The translations under genes were made by a program, and so were the position numbers. A stretch of DNA of 40,724 nt from Fen-1077 sp964462865 (GTDB taxonomy: Bacteria; Chloroflexota; Dehalococcoidia; Dehalococcoidales; RBG-16-60-22). Where the stretch lies: positions 1-40,724 of the forward strand of contig CAYWZO010000013.1 in the NCBI GenBank assembly GCA_964462865.1, given 5' to 3'. The notes beneath the pieces were generated by a model. The model ran no database searches. It saw nothing but the letters and a program-made list of their open reading frames with translations, and was not told the DNA's origin. Of the stretch, positions 7,932-15,925 are shown piece after piece (the first letter of the stretch is position 1; each line of letters starts with the position of its first letter).

Positions 7932-9422
7932 TTACCTGTCGATTATTATTTCAAACACAATCACCTGGCTGCCGGGGTACGCACTTTGCTCCTCACCGGT
8001 ATCAACTGTCTTTGACGCGGCTTCATCCAGCTGGGAAATGCGTACCTCCCGGAACGGTAACGCCTCCAGGACCAGGGCGTAATTAACCGCAGTGAATACG
8101 CTGTCTGTTTCGCCCCGCACGATAATCCGGCTCGGTCCGATTTCCAGCGATGTAAAATACGTCCCGGCAGGCTGGGCATTGGTGACGGACTGCAGATTAC
8201 GGGTATAGCTGCCCCGGTCACCAATGATGCTCTGGTTTGTTGTTTCCAGGGACCGGGCAGTATCGAGTTTTTCCTGGATGGTTTTTTCCATGCTGGCTGT
8301 TTCTTCGGCTATAAGATTGGCCAGGCTAAGCTCCCGGCTGACACGGCGCAGGTCTTCTTCGAGCCTGGTGTTTTCGGCGCCGAGCTTATTGATGGTCTGA
8401 TAAAGAGGGAAGAGCAGGATAATGGCCACCGCCAGGAAAACCCCCAGCCATATCCGTGAAGAGGGCAGGGCGCGTGCCCGGATTTTACGGTATTTACCGG
8501 AAAAAATGTTGATGTTGATGTCGAAAAAGCCTTCCCGCGTCCGGCTGGCTGTCTTCCGTGATTTATCATTGAGGGCCAGTCCGGCGCTGACCGCGTACGA
8601 GGCTACCGGCAGGCCGGAGGGAAATTCCAGCGGCGGAGACAGGGGCTCCACGGGGTATTCCACCTCCGTCTGGAGAAGTCCGCTGGCCGGGGCCTCGGAC
8701 GCCAGGTCGCCGGTGAGCAGGAGGGGAGTGGTGGGGGTCAGGCGGCTCTCCTGATGGCTGCTCTGGTGGAAGGCGGCCGTTTTGGTTAATTCATCCGTCA
8801 GGCGCCGGATGTTGTCTTCCAGCGTTGCCCCCTCCCCTCTGGGCCCGATGGTGTGTATCACGACGGGGATTCCGTCAGCGATGAAGACGATATCGAAGTT
8901 GTCTGGTTCCAGACTGACGACGATGACATCGCGGCGGTTGGCCGCCCTGGCCAGCGCCAGCGGATGTAGCTCTAGAACGTACGGCTCGATGCCGGCGACA
9001 TTCAGCGTCTGCGCGGCGGCATCAACCAGATTGCGCGGCACGCCGAGGACGAAGAACGATTGTTCGTCACCCTTGCCGGGGACCGGCTGCCAGGCAAGGT
9101 ACAGCTCCTCCAGAGGAAGTGACATTTCTTTCTTGGCGGCACGCATGATAGCCTCTTCCAGCGAGGCTGGTTTCAGGCGGGGCAGGGCCAGGAACCGGTA
9201 GGTAAAGGAGAGGCCGGCCAGGCTGACGGCGACCCTTTCCCGGCGCACTCTGGTAGATTTAAAAAGCTCATCGATGGCGGCGGCGACGGCCGGAGGCTGG
9301 AGAATCAGCCCGTCGCGTACCAGTCCGGCTTTCAGGGCCAGGCTGCCCCATTTCTTTACCTGCCTCCCCTGCAAGGCCAGGATTTTAATATTGCTGTTGC
9401 TAATAACCAGGGCGGTACGCAT
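7932..9422 (-). CDS. Type IV pilus assembly protein, PilM-PilN fusion
   Basis: The 496-residue protein has two parts. Residues 1 to about 300 resemble PilM, the cytoplasmic actin-like platform protein (ALVISNSNIKILAL, VAVSLAGLSFTYRFLALP, DVIVVSLEPDNFDIVFI, the last resembling a nucleotide-binding strand). A single membrane helix follows at about 323-345 (IWLGVFLAVAIILLF). Then come a coiled coil and a PilN-like periplasmic-type domain (SLETTNQSIIGDRGSYTRNL, TYFTSLEIGPSRIIVRG). In most systems PilM and PilN are separate and PilM binds the PilN N-terminal tail, so a fusion makes that contact permanent. It is the last gene of the pilus run, one base after pilO. Confidence 0.82.
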   Translation of the reverse strand: MRTALVISNSNIKILALQGRQVKKWGSLALKAGLVRDGLILQPPAVAAAIDELFKSTRVRRERVAVSLAGLSFTYRFLALPRLKPASLEEAIMRAAKKEMSLPLEELYLAWQPVPGKGDEQSFFVLGVPRNLVDAAAQTLNVAGIEPYVLELHPLALARAANRRDVIVVSLEPDNFDIVFIADGIPVVIHTIGPRGEGATLEDNIRRLTDELTKTAAFHQSSHQESRLTPTTPLLLTGDLASEAPASGLLQTEVEYPVEPLSPPLEFPSGLPVASYAVSAGLALNDKSRKTASRTREGFFDININIFSGKYRKIRARALPSSRIWLGVFLAVAIILLFPLYQTINKLGAENTRLEEDLRRVSRELSLANLIAEETASMEKTIQEKLDTARSLETTNQSIIGDRGSYTRNLQSVTNAQPAGTYFTSLEIGPSRIIVRGETDSVFTAVNYALVLEALPFREVRISQLDEAASKTVDTGEEQSAYPGSQVIVFEIIIDR

Positions 9423-9423
9423 T

Positions 9424-10017
9424 TTATTCTATAACCTCTGGAGGCGATTCGGTCACCTGCGGCCGGGCATAGACCGCGATGTCCAGGCTGGCATCAACCG
9501 GTATTCCGGCCCCGGTTTCACCTTCACCCGCGGGCGTACCCGTGATACGGTCGACCTTGAGGTCCACGATGACCATGGTTTCCGTCTCCCCGTTTTCCAG
9601 CCGGTTGATGAAGTCGGTCAGCTCGGCGAACGTGCCGCTGGCGGCGATATTCAACCGGAAAACCGGGTAATCCACCTCGTTGAAATTTTCTATCGACCAG
9701 GGCTGCGTTATCAGCGGCACTGCCTTGATGCCGGTTTCGTCCGCCAGTTTGAGAACTGCATTGACGATGCGGGTACTGTCCAGCGGCGCGGGAAAGGCGT
9801 TTTTCGCCCGTTCTAAGGTAATGTTGGCGGCGGCCAGGCGCTGTTCCAGGTCGGTGGGGGCCGGGGGTATCTGGGCGAGCTGCTGCGCCGCCCCGGCCAT
9901 TTGCGAGTCCAGCGCTGCCTGCTGGCGGCGCTTATCCCTGTAGTCGGTCCCGAGAAAATAATAGACCGCCAGCAGGCCAACCACCAGGACGATTACCAGC
10001 ACCTTGGTCAACTTCAC
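9424..10017 (-). CDS. pilO: Type IV pilus inner-membrane platform protein PilO
   Basis: The 197-residue protein has one N-terminal membrane helix (about 5-25, VLVIVLVVGLLAVYYFLG), a coiled coil rich in Gln and Ala (about 30-75) and a ferredoxin-like domain (about 80-175) with AASGTFAELTDFINRLEN, a stretch typical of PilO. It would pair with the PilN half of the next gene to link the cytoplasmic ring to the pilus base. The start codon is GTG. It lies 12 bases after the small membrane ORF and one base before the PilM-PilN gene, so translation is probably coupled. Confidence 0.85.
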   Translation of the reverse strand: MKLTKVLVIVLVVGLLAVYYFLGTDYRDKRRQQAALDSQMAGAAQQLAQIPPAPTDLEQRLAAANITLERAKNAFPAPLDSTRIVNAVLKLADETGIKAVPLITQPWSIENFNEVDYPVFRLNIAASGTFAELTDFINRLENGETETMVIVDLKVDRITGTPAGEGETGAGIPVDASLDIAVYARPQVTESPPEVIE

Positions 10018-10029
10018 ATGAATCTCGCT

Positions 10030-10140
10030 TTACCCGGTCTTGTTTTTTAATGCTTGGTAGATAATCGCCAGGATAACGATGTTAATCAGGGCGATACAGG
10101 CCAGGAAAATATTGGTCACTACCGGTGAATCGAAATACAT
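10030..10140 (-). CDS. 36-residue single-helix membrane peptide in the pilus operon
   Basis: Reading the minus strand from the ATG at 10140 gives 36 residues and a TAA at 10032-10030. The sequence starts MYFDSPVV, continues with one long hydrophobic helix (TNIFLACIALINIVILAIIY) and ends in a Lys-containing tail, so the N-terminus is probably outside. An excellent ribosome site, AAAGGAGGT, lies seven bases before the ATG, the best in this part of the operon. I do not recognise the family. Its position, between the propeller-bearing pilin-like gene and pilO, suggests a small subunit or stabiliser of the pilus base. It is too short for usual gene-finding cutoffs. Confidence 0.75.
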   Translation of the reverse strand: MYFDSPVVTNIFLACIALINIVILAIIYQALKNKTG

Positions 10141-10158
10141 TTAAAATACCTCCTTTAT

Positions 10159-11679
10159 TTATTCTATTCGCCAGGCAACGATAGTAGCGGTGATGTTGTC
10201 CGTATTCACAAAAGCCCGGATATTGCTGCTCCCGACGGTGGAAAGAATTTCCCAGGACGCCGCGGCCGCCGGGCTGGTGTTGATACCGATGGTCTTGAGA
10301 TAACCGTGCAGCGAAGGCCCGCTATAAGCGATGGCGAGAATCCCTTCGGCAATGCCGATGATGTCCGGGTAATAGCCGTTACCAGTGTCGAACTCCAGTG
10401 TATCGATGGCGCTATCAGCGATTTGCCCGCCGGCGGCGATGGATATCGTGCACAGGAAGCCGTCATTATTGGGCCCACGGTAGGCGATGGCATAAACATC
10501 CCCGGTGACGTGAATGATTCTCGGCTCCTGTCCGTTAACATCGTCGAACTCCAGCCTATCAATAACGCTGTTGCTAATCTCGCCGTCGGGGGCTATCTCT
10601 ACAGTAGCTATAAAGCCGTCGTTGTTGGAGCCCCGGTAGGCGATGGCATAAGTGTTTCCGGAAATATAGATAATATCCGGGTAGTAGCCGTTACTTGTTT
10701 CATATTCCAGGGTATCGATGACGCTGTTGCTTATCTGCCCGTTCGGGGCTATCGTCACCGTTTTAATAAAGCCGTCGTTGCCGCTGCCCGTATAGGCAAT
10801 CGCGTACACGTCGCCGGAGACGTGTACGATGTCCGGGTAATAGCCGTTACTGACATCGTATTCCAGGGTGTCGATGGCGCTGTTGAAGATGTAGCCGTTC
10901 GGGAATATTGCTACCGTCCTGATAAAGCCGTCGTTACCGCTACCGCGGTATACAACCGCAAAGATGAAGCCGGATATTTGTATGATTACTGGCTCCCTTC
11001 CGTTGCCGGTATCGAACTCCAATGTGTCGATAATGCCTCCGGTTATGTTGCCATCGGACGCTATGTTTACAGTCTTAATAAACCCGTCGTTGCCCGGGCC
11101 CTGGTAGGCGACGGCATAAATACTGCCAGAAACATTGATTATATCAGGGTAGAGGCAGCTGCCGGTATCGAACTCCAGGGAATCGATGACGCTGTCGGCA
11201 ATATTCCCTTCAGGGGCGATTTCAACCGTGCGGATAAAGCCGTCGCCGCCGGCCCCCTGATAAGCGATGGCGTAAATATTGCCGGAGATGTGGATGATAT
11301 CCGGGTAATCGCCGCTGGTGCCATCGAAGTCCAGGGTGTCAATCACCGTATCCTCGATTTCCCCCGGCCCGCCGCCCTGCGACGTGGCATTGGCCGTTAC
11401 GGTGACGGTGACGTTCCAGCCGTTGAGCGGTTCATCGAGCTGGTAGGTCACTTCGTCCCCGGGCTGGGAAAACTGCTCGGCCAGGGCGCCCCGGGTGAGG
11501 CTCCAGATAGCGTGCTCTATCCCGGCATCGCAGGCGCTCTGCTGGTCGATGACCTCGCCGTAGACCCGGGAGCCGGTCAGGCTGCTGCCGGCGTGATTGA
11601 GAAAGGGCACGATAACCAGCGAGCCGATGGCCAGCGCTAGAATGGCCAGGGGGAGGGCCTGTCCCTTTTCGCCGTGCAT
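10159..11679 (-). CDS. Pilin-like (PilX/GspK-position) protein with inserted seven-repeat beta-propeller
   Basis: The 506-residue protein starts MHGEKGQALPLAILALAIG, a hydrophobic helix like PilX-type minor pilins, and continues with a pilin-like stretch up to about residue 103. Residues 113-470 are seven tandem 52-residue repeats with the consensus YPDIIHISG, YAIAYRGPGNDGFIKTV and IAPDGQISNSVIDTLEF. Seven short beta-rich units suggest a seven-bladed propeller. The last 36 residues (SWEILSTVGSSNIRAFV...ATIVAWRIE) look like the end of a pilin-type protein, so the propeller appears inserted. It would display a binding or adhesive domain at the pilus tip. Start and upstream stop share one base (TGATG). 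The function is inferred, not shown. Confidence 0.82.
   Translation of the reverse strand: MHGEKGQALPLAILALAIGSLVIVPFLNHAGSSLTGSRVYGEVIDQQSACDAGIEHAIWSLTRGALAEQFSQPGDEVTYQLDEPLNGWNVTVTVTANATSQGGGPGEIEDTVIDTLDFDGTSGDYPDIIHISGNIYAIAYQGAGGDGFIRTVEIAPEGNIADSVIDSLEFDTGSCLYPDIINVSGSIYAVAYQGPGNDGFIKTVNIASDGNITGGIIDTLEFDTGNGREPVIIQISGFIFAVVYRGSGNDGFIRTVAIFPNGYIFNSAIDTLEYDVSNGYYPDIVHVSGDVYAIAYTGSGNDGFIKTVTIAPNGQISNSVIDTLEYETSNGYYPDIIYISGNTYAIAYRGSNNDGFIATVEIAPDGEISNSVIDRLEFDDVNGQEPRIIHVTGDVYAIAYRGPNNDGFLCTISIAAGGQIADSAIDTLEFDTGNGYYPDIIGIAEGILAIAYSGPSLHGYLKTIGINTSPAAAASWEILSTVGSSNIRAFVNTDNITATIVAWRIE
10270..11343. repeat. Seven tandem 156-bp coding repeats
   Basis: The repeat unit is 156 bp (52 codons). 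For example, the string ATGTCCGGGT or its one-base variant recurs at 10361, 10673 and 10829, spaced by exact multiples of 156. Unit starts in the protein are at residues 113, 165, 217, 269, 321, 373 and 425. The seventh unit is the most divergent. Confidence 0.9.
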
Positions 11680-12128
11680 CAGCCTGCCTCCGACGGCCGG
11701 AGATAGACCCGGTAAGTCCCGTTTTCACTCGCGTCATCCCGGCACTCCGGGGAAGATGTCAGCGACATGGTGATGACCCGGCTGCTGATGGAGAAGTCGA
11801 GGCTGGTGATGTTCCGCGCCAGTATCATGCTGTCGCCGCCGGCGGAGCGCCGGAGTTCGGTGCCGGCCAGGGAGTAGGTCACCGATGAGTTGTCCGAGAG
11901 GGTCAGCGCCAGACCGCTGCCGCCGCTGGCGGCGGTGGCCTGCTGGCCGTCGCGGTTGAGCCAGTAGGCGGCGTTTTCCAGTTCGTGCGCGGCGATGAGC
12001 CGGCTGTTGCCGTAGCTGGTGACGGTCATGAGCTGGTAGATAGCGGTACCGAGGAAAGCGATGATGATGCCGGTGACCGCCACCACCACGATAAGCTCGA
12101 CCATCGTCATGCCTTGCTGCCCGTTCAT
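11679..12128 (-). CDS. Prepilin-like minor pilin, GspJ/PilW type
   Basis: The 149-residue protein begins with a short leader and the prepilin peptidase site QG|MTMVEL, including Glu at +5, followed by a 20-residue hydrophobic helix (IVVVAVTGIIIAFLGTAIYQLM). The remainder is a small beta-rich domain. Minor pilins of this kind prime pilus assembly and sit near the tip. It overlaps the upstream pilin gene by four bases (ATGA) and shares one base with the downstream propeller protein, so the three are translated as a set. The prepilin peptidase that would process it is not in this window. Confidence 0.85.
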   Translation of the reverse strand: MNGQQGMTMVELIVVVAVTGIIIAFLGTAIYQLMTVTSYGNSRLIAAHELENAAYWLNRDGQQATAASGGSGLALTLSDNSSVTYSLAGTELRRSAGGDSMILARNITSLDFSISSRVITMSLTSSPECRDDASENGTYRVYLRPSEAG

Positions 12129-12496
12129 CGGTTCACCTTGTAGTCTGCTACCGTGATGACGTCCCGGCCCTCGCGGGAGACGGTCACGGTAATCTTCTGG
12201 ATATCGGTGTCGGTACCGGGCACGGCGCTGACCGCCACGGCGATGCTGTAGCCGGCCGGCGCGGCCACCGTCGGATAAGTCAGGGCGCCGGTGTTATAGG
12301 CATAGCTTTTCGTATATTCCAGTTGGGATTGCGCCAGGCCCTGGCTGACGGCTATCTCGTCCTGCTCCCTGACGGAGATAGACCCCGCGGCCAGACCTGC
12401 GGCAAAGGCGACCACCGAGGTGCCCAGGATGGCCACGGCCACCAGCGTCTCCACCAGCCCCAGTCCCCTCTGGTCTCGAAGTTTTTTGCTTATCAA
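12125..12496 (-). CDS. Prepilin-like minor pilin, GspI/PilV type
   Basis: The 123-residue protein has the leader MISKKLRDQRG, cleavage site RG|LGLVETLVAVAIL with Glu at +5, and a hydrophobic helix to about residue 35. A compact beta domain follows, ending in a strand pair (KITVTVSREGRDVITVADYKV) typical of GspI/PilV. The start is a TTG preceded by AAAGGA. An ATG ten bases further upstream is in another frame and gives no pilin. It lies 46 bases after pilC and overlaps the next gene by four bases. Confidence 0.83.
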   Translation of the reverse strand: MISKKLRDQRGLGLVETLVAVAILGTSVVAFAAGLAAGSISVREQDEIAVSQGLAQSQLEYTKSYAYNTGALTYPTVAAPAGYSIAVAVSAVPGTDTDIQKITVTVSREGRDVITVADYKVNR

Positions 12497-12542
12497 TTTC
12501 AGTCATCCTTTTCCTGTCAGCGCGCCGGTCTGCCTCCGCCGT

Positions 12543-13754
12543 TTAGCGCATCGACCTCAATATCGAGTACAAGGGTGTAATTACGGAGAGCGCGATGAAA
12601 ATTACCACCAGCCCCACCAGGACCGTCAGGGCGGGCTCAATCATCGTAATCATGATGTCGATGTTCCGGTCGACCTTCTTTTCGTAAAAGTCCGCCAGCG
12701 TGGTGAGGGTGGTGTCCATGGCCCCGGTCTTCTCGCCGACGGCCGTCATCTCCACCAGGAGGGGCGGGAAGAGCCCGGCTTCGGCCATCGGCCCGGAAAG
12801 GCCTTCTCCCTGCACCAGCCTGTCCCTGACCCGGTACAGGGCCTCGCGGATGGTGCGGTTGCGGTTGGCCTGGATGATGATTTCCATAATCTGGGGAAGG
12901 CGGAGCCCGGCCTTGAGCAGCATCGAGGCCGTCTGGCAGAACTGCTGCATACTGCGCTCCAAGATGATGTGCCCCGTGACCGGCATTTTTAACAGGTAGT
13001 GGTCTCTGGCTATTTTTACCGAAGGCAGCCGGAACAGGAAGAAAATCAATACTATAATCAGGACTATCCCAGCCAGCACATAGAGCTGGTTGTTGAAAAA
13101 GAAGCCGGTGATGCCTATCAGCCACCGCGTCATCCAGGGCAGTTCGGCGCCGAGCGATTTAAAGAGGTCTATCAGCGACGGCAGGGCGACGGTGATGAGC
13201 AGGACGGACACTCCGGCGGCCATGAGCAGGACGAAGATAGGGTAGGCCATGGCGCGTTTGATTTTCTGGTTGGCGGTGGCCTGTTTTTCCGTATAGCTGG
13301 CGGCATGCCGCAGGCCGATTTCCAGTCGGCCTGTCTGCTCACTGGCCTTGATTACCTGGCAGTAGGTATCCGGGAAGACACGCGGATAGCGGGCCAGCGC
13401 CTGCGATAACGAGCCGCCCGCCTGGATTTCTTCCGCTAGTCCACCGATGATTTTTTTCAAGGATTGCCGCGAGGTCTGTCCGGCCAGCAGCTCCAGCGAC
13501 ATTAACAAGGTAATTCCCGACTCCACCAGTGTGGCCAGCTGGTTGGCGAAATCGATTACTTCCCGGGTCTTGACGCCGAAGAGGGAAGGCAGCAGCCTTT
13601 CCAGGCTGAAGCCCGGCGTCAGCTCGGTCAGGCTCAAGATATGCTCGTATCCGGCGCGGTACAGGGCGCCTTCGGCCAGGCTCTCCGAGGCCACATCGAG
13701 CGTGCCCTGAACTATTTTTTTTTCCGGCGTGTAAGCGGTGTATTTGTAGGTCAT
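12543..13754 (-). CDS. pilC: Type IV pilus inner-membrane platform protein PilC (GspF family)
   Basis: PilC forms the rotor that the PilB ATPase acts on. From the ATG at 13754 it has 403 residues, the usual length. It shows two homologous T2SSF domains (about 55-180 and 260-380), each with the cytoplasmic signature (FANQLATLVESGITLLMSLELL and FCQTASMLLKAGLRLPQIM), and three membrane segments at about 160-185, 210-240 and 370-395. EKTGAMDTTLTTLADFYEKKVD is a typical family stretch. The frame opens 33 bases further upstream, but that start falls inside a hairpin, while the ATG used here follows AAAGAGG. It lies between pilB and the minor pilins. Confidence 0.93.
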   Translation of the reverse strand: MTYKYTAYTPEKKIVQGTLDVASESLAEGALYRAGYEHILSLTELTPGFSLERLLPSLFGVKTREVIDFANQLATLVESGITLLMSLELLAGQTSRQSLKKIIGGLAEEIQAGGSLSQALARYPRVFPDTYCQVIKASEQTGRLEIGLRHAASYTEKQATANQKIKRAMAYPIFVLLMAAGVSVLLITVALPSLIDLFKSLGAELPWMTRWLIGITGFFFNNQLYVLAGIVLIIVLIFFLFRLPSVKIARDHYLLKMPVTGHIILERSMQQFCQTASMLLKAGLRLPQIMEIIIQANRNRTIREALYRVRDRLVQGEGLSGPMAEAGLFPPLLVEMTAVGEKTGAMDTTLTTLADFYEKKVDRNIDIMITMIEPALTVLVGLVVIFIALSVITPLYSILRSMR

Positions 13755-13771
13755 AATTGCCTCTTTATTGC

Positions 13772-13798
13772 TTTCCTCTCCCATCAAGGGAGAGGAAA
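13772..13798. repeat. Perfect 11-bp-stem hairpin between pilB and pilC
   Basis: TTTCCTCTCCC at 13772-13782 pairs exactly with GGGAGAGGAAA at 13788-13798 around a 5-base loop. It lies in the pilB-pilC gap just before the pilC ribosome site. Almost the same hairpin occurs at 40642-40666, so it is a dispersed repeat. In the transcript it could act as a processing or attenuation site. Confidence 0.75.
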
Positions 13799-13815
13799 CT
13801 GGTTATATCACTCAT

Positions 13816-15525
13816 TCAAGTAATGGAAAATACGCTGCGTATCACCTCGCTGATTGAGGTTATGCCCTCCCTTGCCTTCCGCAGGCCGTCCTGTTTCATC
13901 GTCGTCATGCCCTCGGCGATGGCCTGCGCCTTGATTTCGCCGGCGCCGGCCCGGTCGCGTAGCATCTTACGGATAGACTCGCTCATGACCAGGAACTCGA
14001 AGATACCGGTGCGGCCACGGTAGCCAGTGCCGGCGCAGAGGTTGCAGCCGGTGCCGTGGTAGAAGGTCGGGGCCGGCTGTCCCGCCTCGCCGTTGATGGC
14101 CTGCATCTCTTCTGCTGACGGCTGGTACGTAGCGCGGCAATGGGTGCAGAGGCGCCGTACCATGCGCTGGGCGACGATGCCGATGAGCGTGGCGGAGATA
14201 GAGGCCGGTTCGGCCTCCAGGTCCATCAGCCTGAAGAGTACGCCGACGGCGTCATTGGCGTGAACCGAGGAGAGCACCAGGTGGCCGGTCAGGGCGGCCT
14301 GCAGGCCGGTGGTCACCGTTTCTTTGTCCCTTATCTCCCCGACGAGTATCACGTTCGGGTCGTGGCGCATGATGGACCGCAGGCCGCTGGCAAAGGTAAT
14401 CCCGGCCTTGGTATTTACCTGGGTCTGGCTGATATCCATGAAACTGTATTCGATGGGGTCCTCGATGGTCATGATGTTCAGCTCGTTACGGTCCAGCTCA
14501 TTAATAGAAGCGTAGAGTGTGGTCGTCTTGCCGGAGCCGGTGGGACCGCTGACCAGTATCATGCCAAACGGGCTCTTTAACAGCACCTGATATTTTTTTA
14601 AGACATCCGGCTGAAAGCCGAGCTCCGCCAGTGTGAACAGGGCCAGGGCGCGGTCCAGGATTCTCAAAGTGGCCCTTTCCCCGTAGGGGGTTTCCATGGT
14701 AGCCGTCCGGACATCGACCTCTTTGCCCCCCAGCCTGATGGAGAATTGCCCGTCCTGCGGGCGCCGCTGTTCCGAGATATCCATTTCCGAGAGGATTTTT
14801 ACGCGTGATACCAGCGGGGCGTGGACGCTTAGGGGGAAGGAGAACATGTCATGCAGGATGCCGTCAATCCGGTAACGGATACGGAGCCTGTCCTCCTGCG
14901 GCTCGATGTGGATATCCGAGGCCCGGTCCTTGACGGCCTGGGCCACCAGCAGGTCGAGGGTCTCCGCCACGGGCGTTCGGGCGGCCAGCTGCGCCGTATC
15001 CTCTGCTTTGATGTCCGGGGAGGGGGCGAACTGGCTGACCTGTTTTTCGATGGCGCTGCCGGAGCGGTAATTAAGATCGATGGCCTGCTCGATATCGGAG
15101 CGGACGCCCAGGGCAACCTCGACGCGCATCTTGGACTGCGCCTTGACATCTGCAATCGTGCGTACGTCCTCCGGGTCGGCCATGACGACCATCAACGAAT
15201 CGTTGACGATATCCAGCGGGATAAGAGCGTGTTTCCGGGCCATTTCTTCCGGGATAAGCCGCGTGGCCCGCGCCTGCACCACGTGCCGCTTCAGGTCGAT
15301 GAGCGGCAGGTTCAAATGGATGCTAAGGACGATAGCCAGCTGCTCCGGCGTGACCAGTCCCTGCTTCAGCAGGATATCACCCAGCCGGCCGCCTTGCTGC
15401 TGCTGGATGGCCAGGGCGCTTTCCATCTGCTCCGGCGTGACGAGTCTTTCTTCGACCAGCCGGTCACCCAGGCTCTTCCGGGTAGCTCTTTCCGCAGCCG
15501 GGGGCGGGTTGCTCTCTCTATCCAC
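13816..15525 (-). CDS. pilB: Type IV pilus extension ATPase PilB (GspE family) with MshEN-like N-terminus
   Basis: PilB is the cytoplasmic hexameric motor that drives pilus extension. The 569 residues begin with two tandem motifs, SLGDRLVEERLVTPEQMESA and RLGDILLKQGLVTPEQLA, that match the MshEN pattern known to bind cyclic di-GMP in some members. The ATPase core shows Walker A GPTGSGKT (327-334), the Asp box MTIEDPIEY, Walker B VILVGEIRD (about 392-400), a His box LVLSSVHAND, and a zinc-type CTHC...CNLC set (460, 463, 494, 497). It overlaps the preceding response regulator gene by eight bases. No retraction ATPase (PilT) is found in the window. Confidence 0.95.
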   Translation of the reverse strand: MDRESNPPPAAERATRKSLGDRLVEERLVTPEQMESALAIQQQQGGRLGDILLKQGLVTPEQLAIVLSIHLNLPLIDLKRHVVQARATRLIPEEMARKHALIPLDIVNDSLMVVMADPEDVRTIADVKAQSKMRVEVALGVRSDIEQAIDLNYRSGSAIEKQVSQFAPSPDIKAEDTAQLAARTPVAETLDLLVAQAVKDRASDIHIEPQEDRLRIRYRIDGILHDMFSFPLSVHAPLVSRVKILSEMDISEQRRPQDGQFSIRLGGKEVDVRTATMETPYGERATLRILDRALALFTLAELGFQPDVLKKYQVLLKSPFGMILVSGPTGSGKTTTLYASINELDRNELNIMTIEDPIEYSFMDISQTQVNTKAGITFASGLRSIMRHDPNVILVGEIRDKETVTTGLQAALTGHLVLSSVHANDAVGVLFRLMDLEAEPASISATLIGIVAQRMVRRLCTHCRATYQPSAEEMQAINGEAGQPAPTFYHGTGCNLCAGTGYRGRTGIFEFLVMSESIRKMLRDRAGAGEIKAQAIAEGMTTMKQDGLRKAREGITSISEVIRSVFSIT

Positions 15526-15925
15526 TCACTTTCTCCTGTGGCGAGGCGGCGCCTTTTTTTCGCGCCAACAGTATGCCTGCCCGGCTGACTATTTCCGCCG
15601 GGGCGGCGGGTTTGGGCAGGTAATCATCGGCGCCCACTTTCAGGCCGGTTTTTTTATCGATTTCCTGGGCCTTGGCCGAGAACATCAGAATAGGCATTTG
15701 CGCCGTAACCGGTTCCGCCCGGAGACGGTGGCATATCTCGAAGCCGTCCAGGCCCGGCAGCATGACGTCAAGGATAATAAGGTCGGGCGCCTCTTTTTTC
15801 GCTTTCCTTATCCCCTCCAGGCCGTTGAAAGCTGTGATAACTTCGTAGCCTTCGTGACGGAGAGAGTAATCGACCAGCCTTGACGTCGCCGGGTCATCTT
15901 CAATAATGAGGATTTTTTTGGCCAT
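15518..15925 (-). CDS. Single-domain response regulator
   Basis: From the ATG at 15925, which follows a strong AAAGGAGG, the protein has 135 residues and is only a receiver domain. The acidic pair lies in LIIEDD, the phospho-acceptor is Asp53 in ILDVMLPGLDG, and the conserved Lys is in LPKPAAP. It has no output domain, so it must act by protein contact, as CheY-like proteins do. The longer open frame up to 15982 lies within the upstream kinase and is not needed. It overlaps the kinase gene by 26 bases and pilB by eight, so it may connect the kinase with the pilus motor. Confidence 0.9.
   Translation of the reverse strand: MAKKILIIEDDPATSRLVDYSLRHEGYEVITAFNGLEGIRKAKKEAPDLIILDVMLPGLDGFEICHRLRAEPVTAQMPILMFSAKAQEIDKKTGLKVGADDYLPKPAAPAEIVSRAGILLARKKGAASPQEKVSG

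Noticed and set aside
10270..11343. Regular 156-bp repeats resembling a CRISPR or satellite array
   Set aside because: The repeats are in frame, keep a 52-residue protein pattern and have no unique spacers, so they are coding repeats.
12294..12506. Alternative ATG frame at the start of the PilV-type gene
   Set aside because: It has a fair ribosome site but gives no pilin sequence; the TTG frame has the full prepilin signal.
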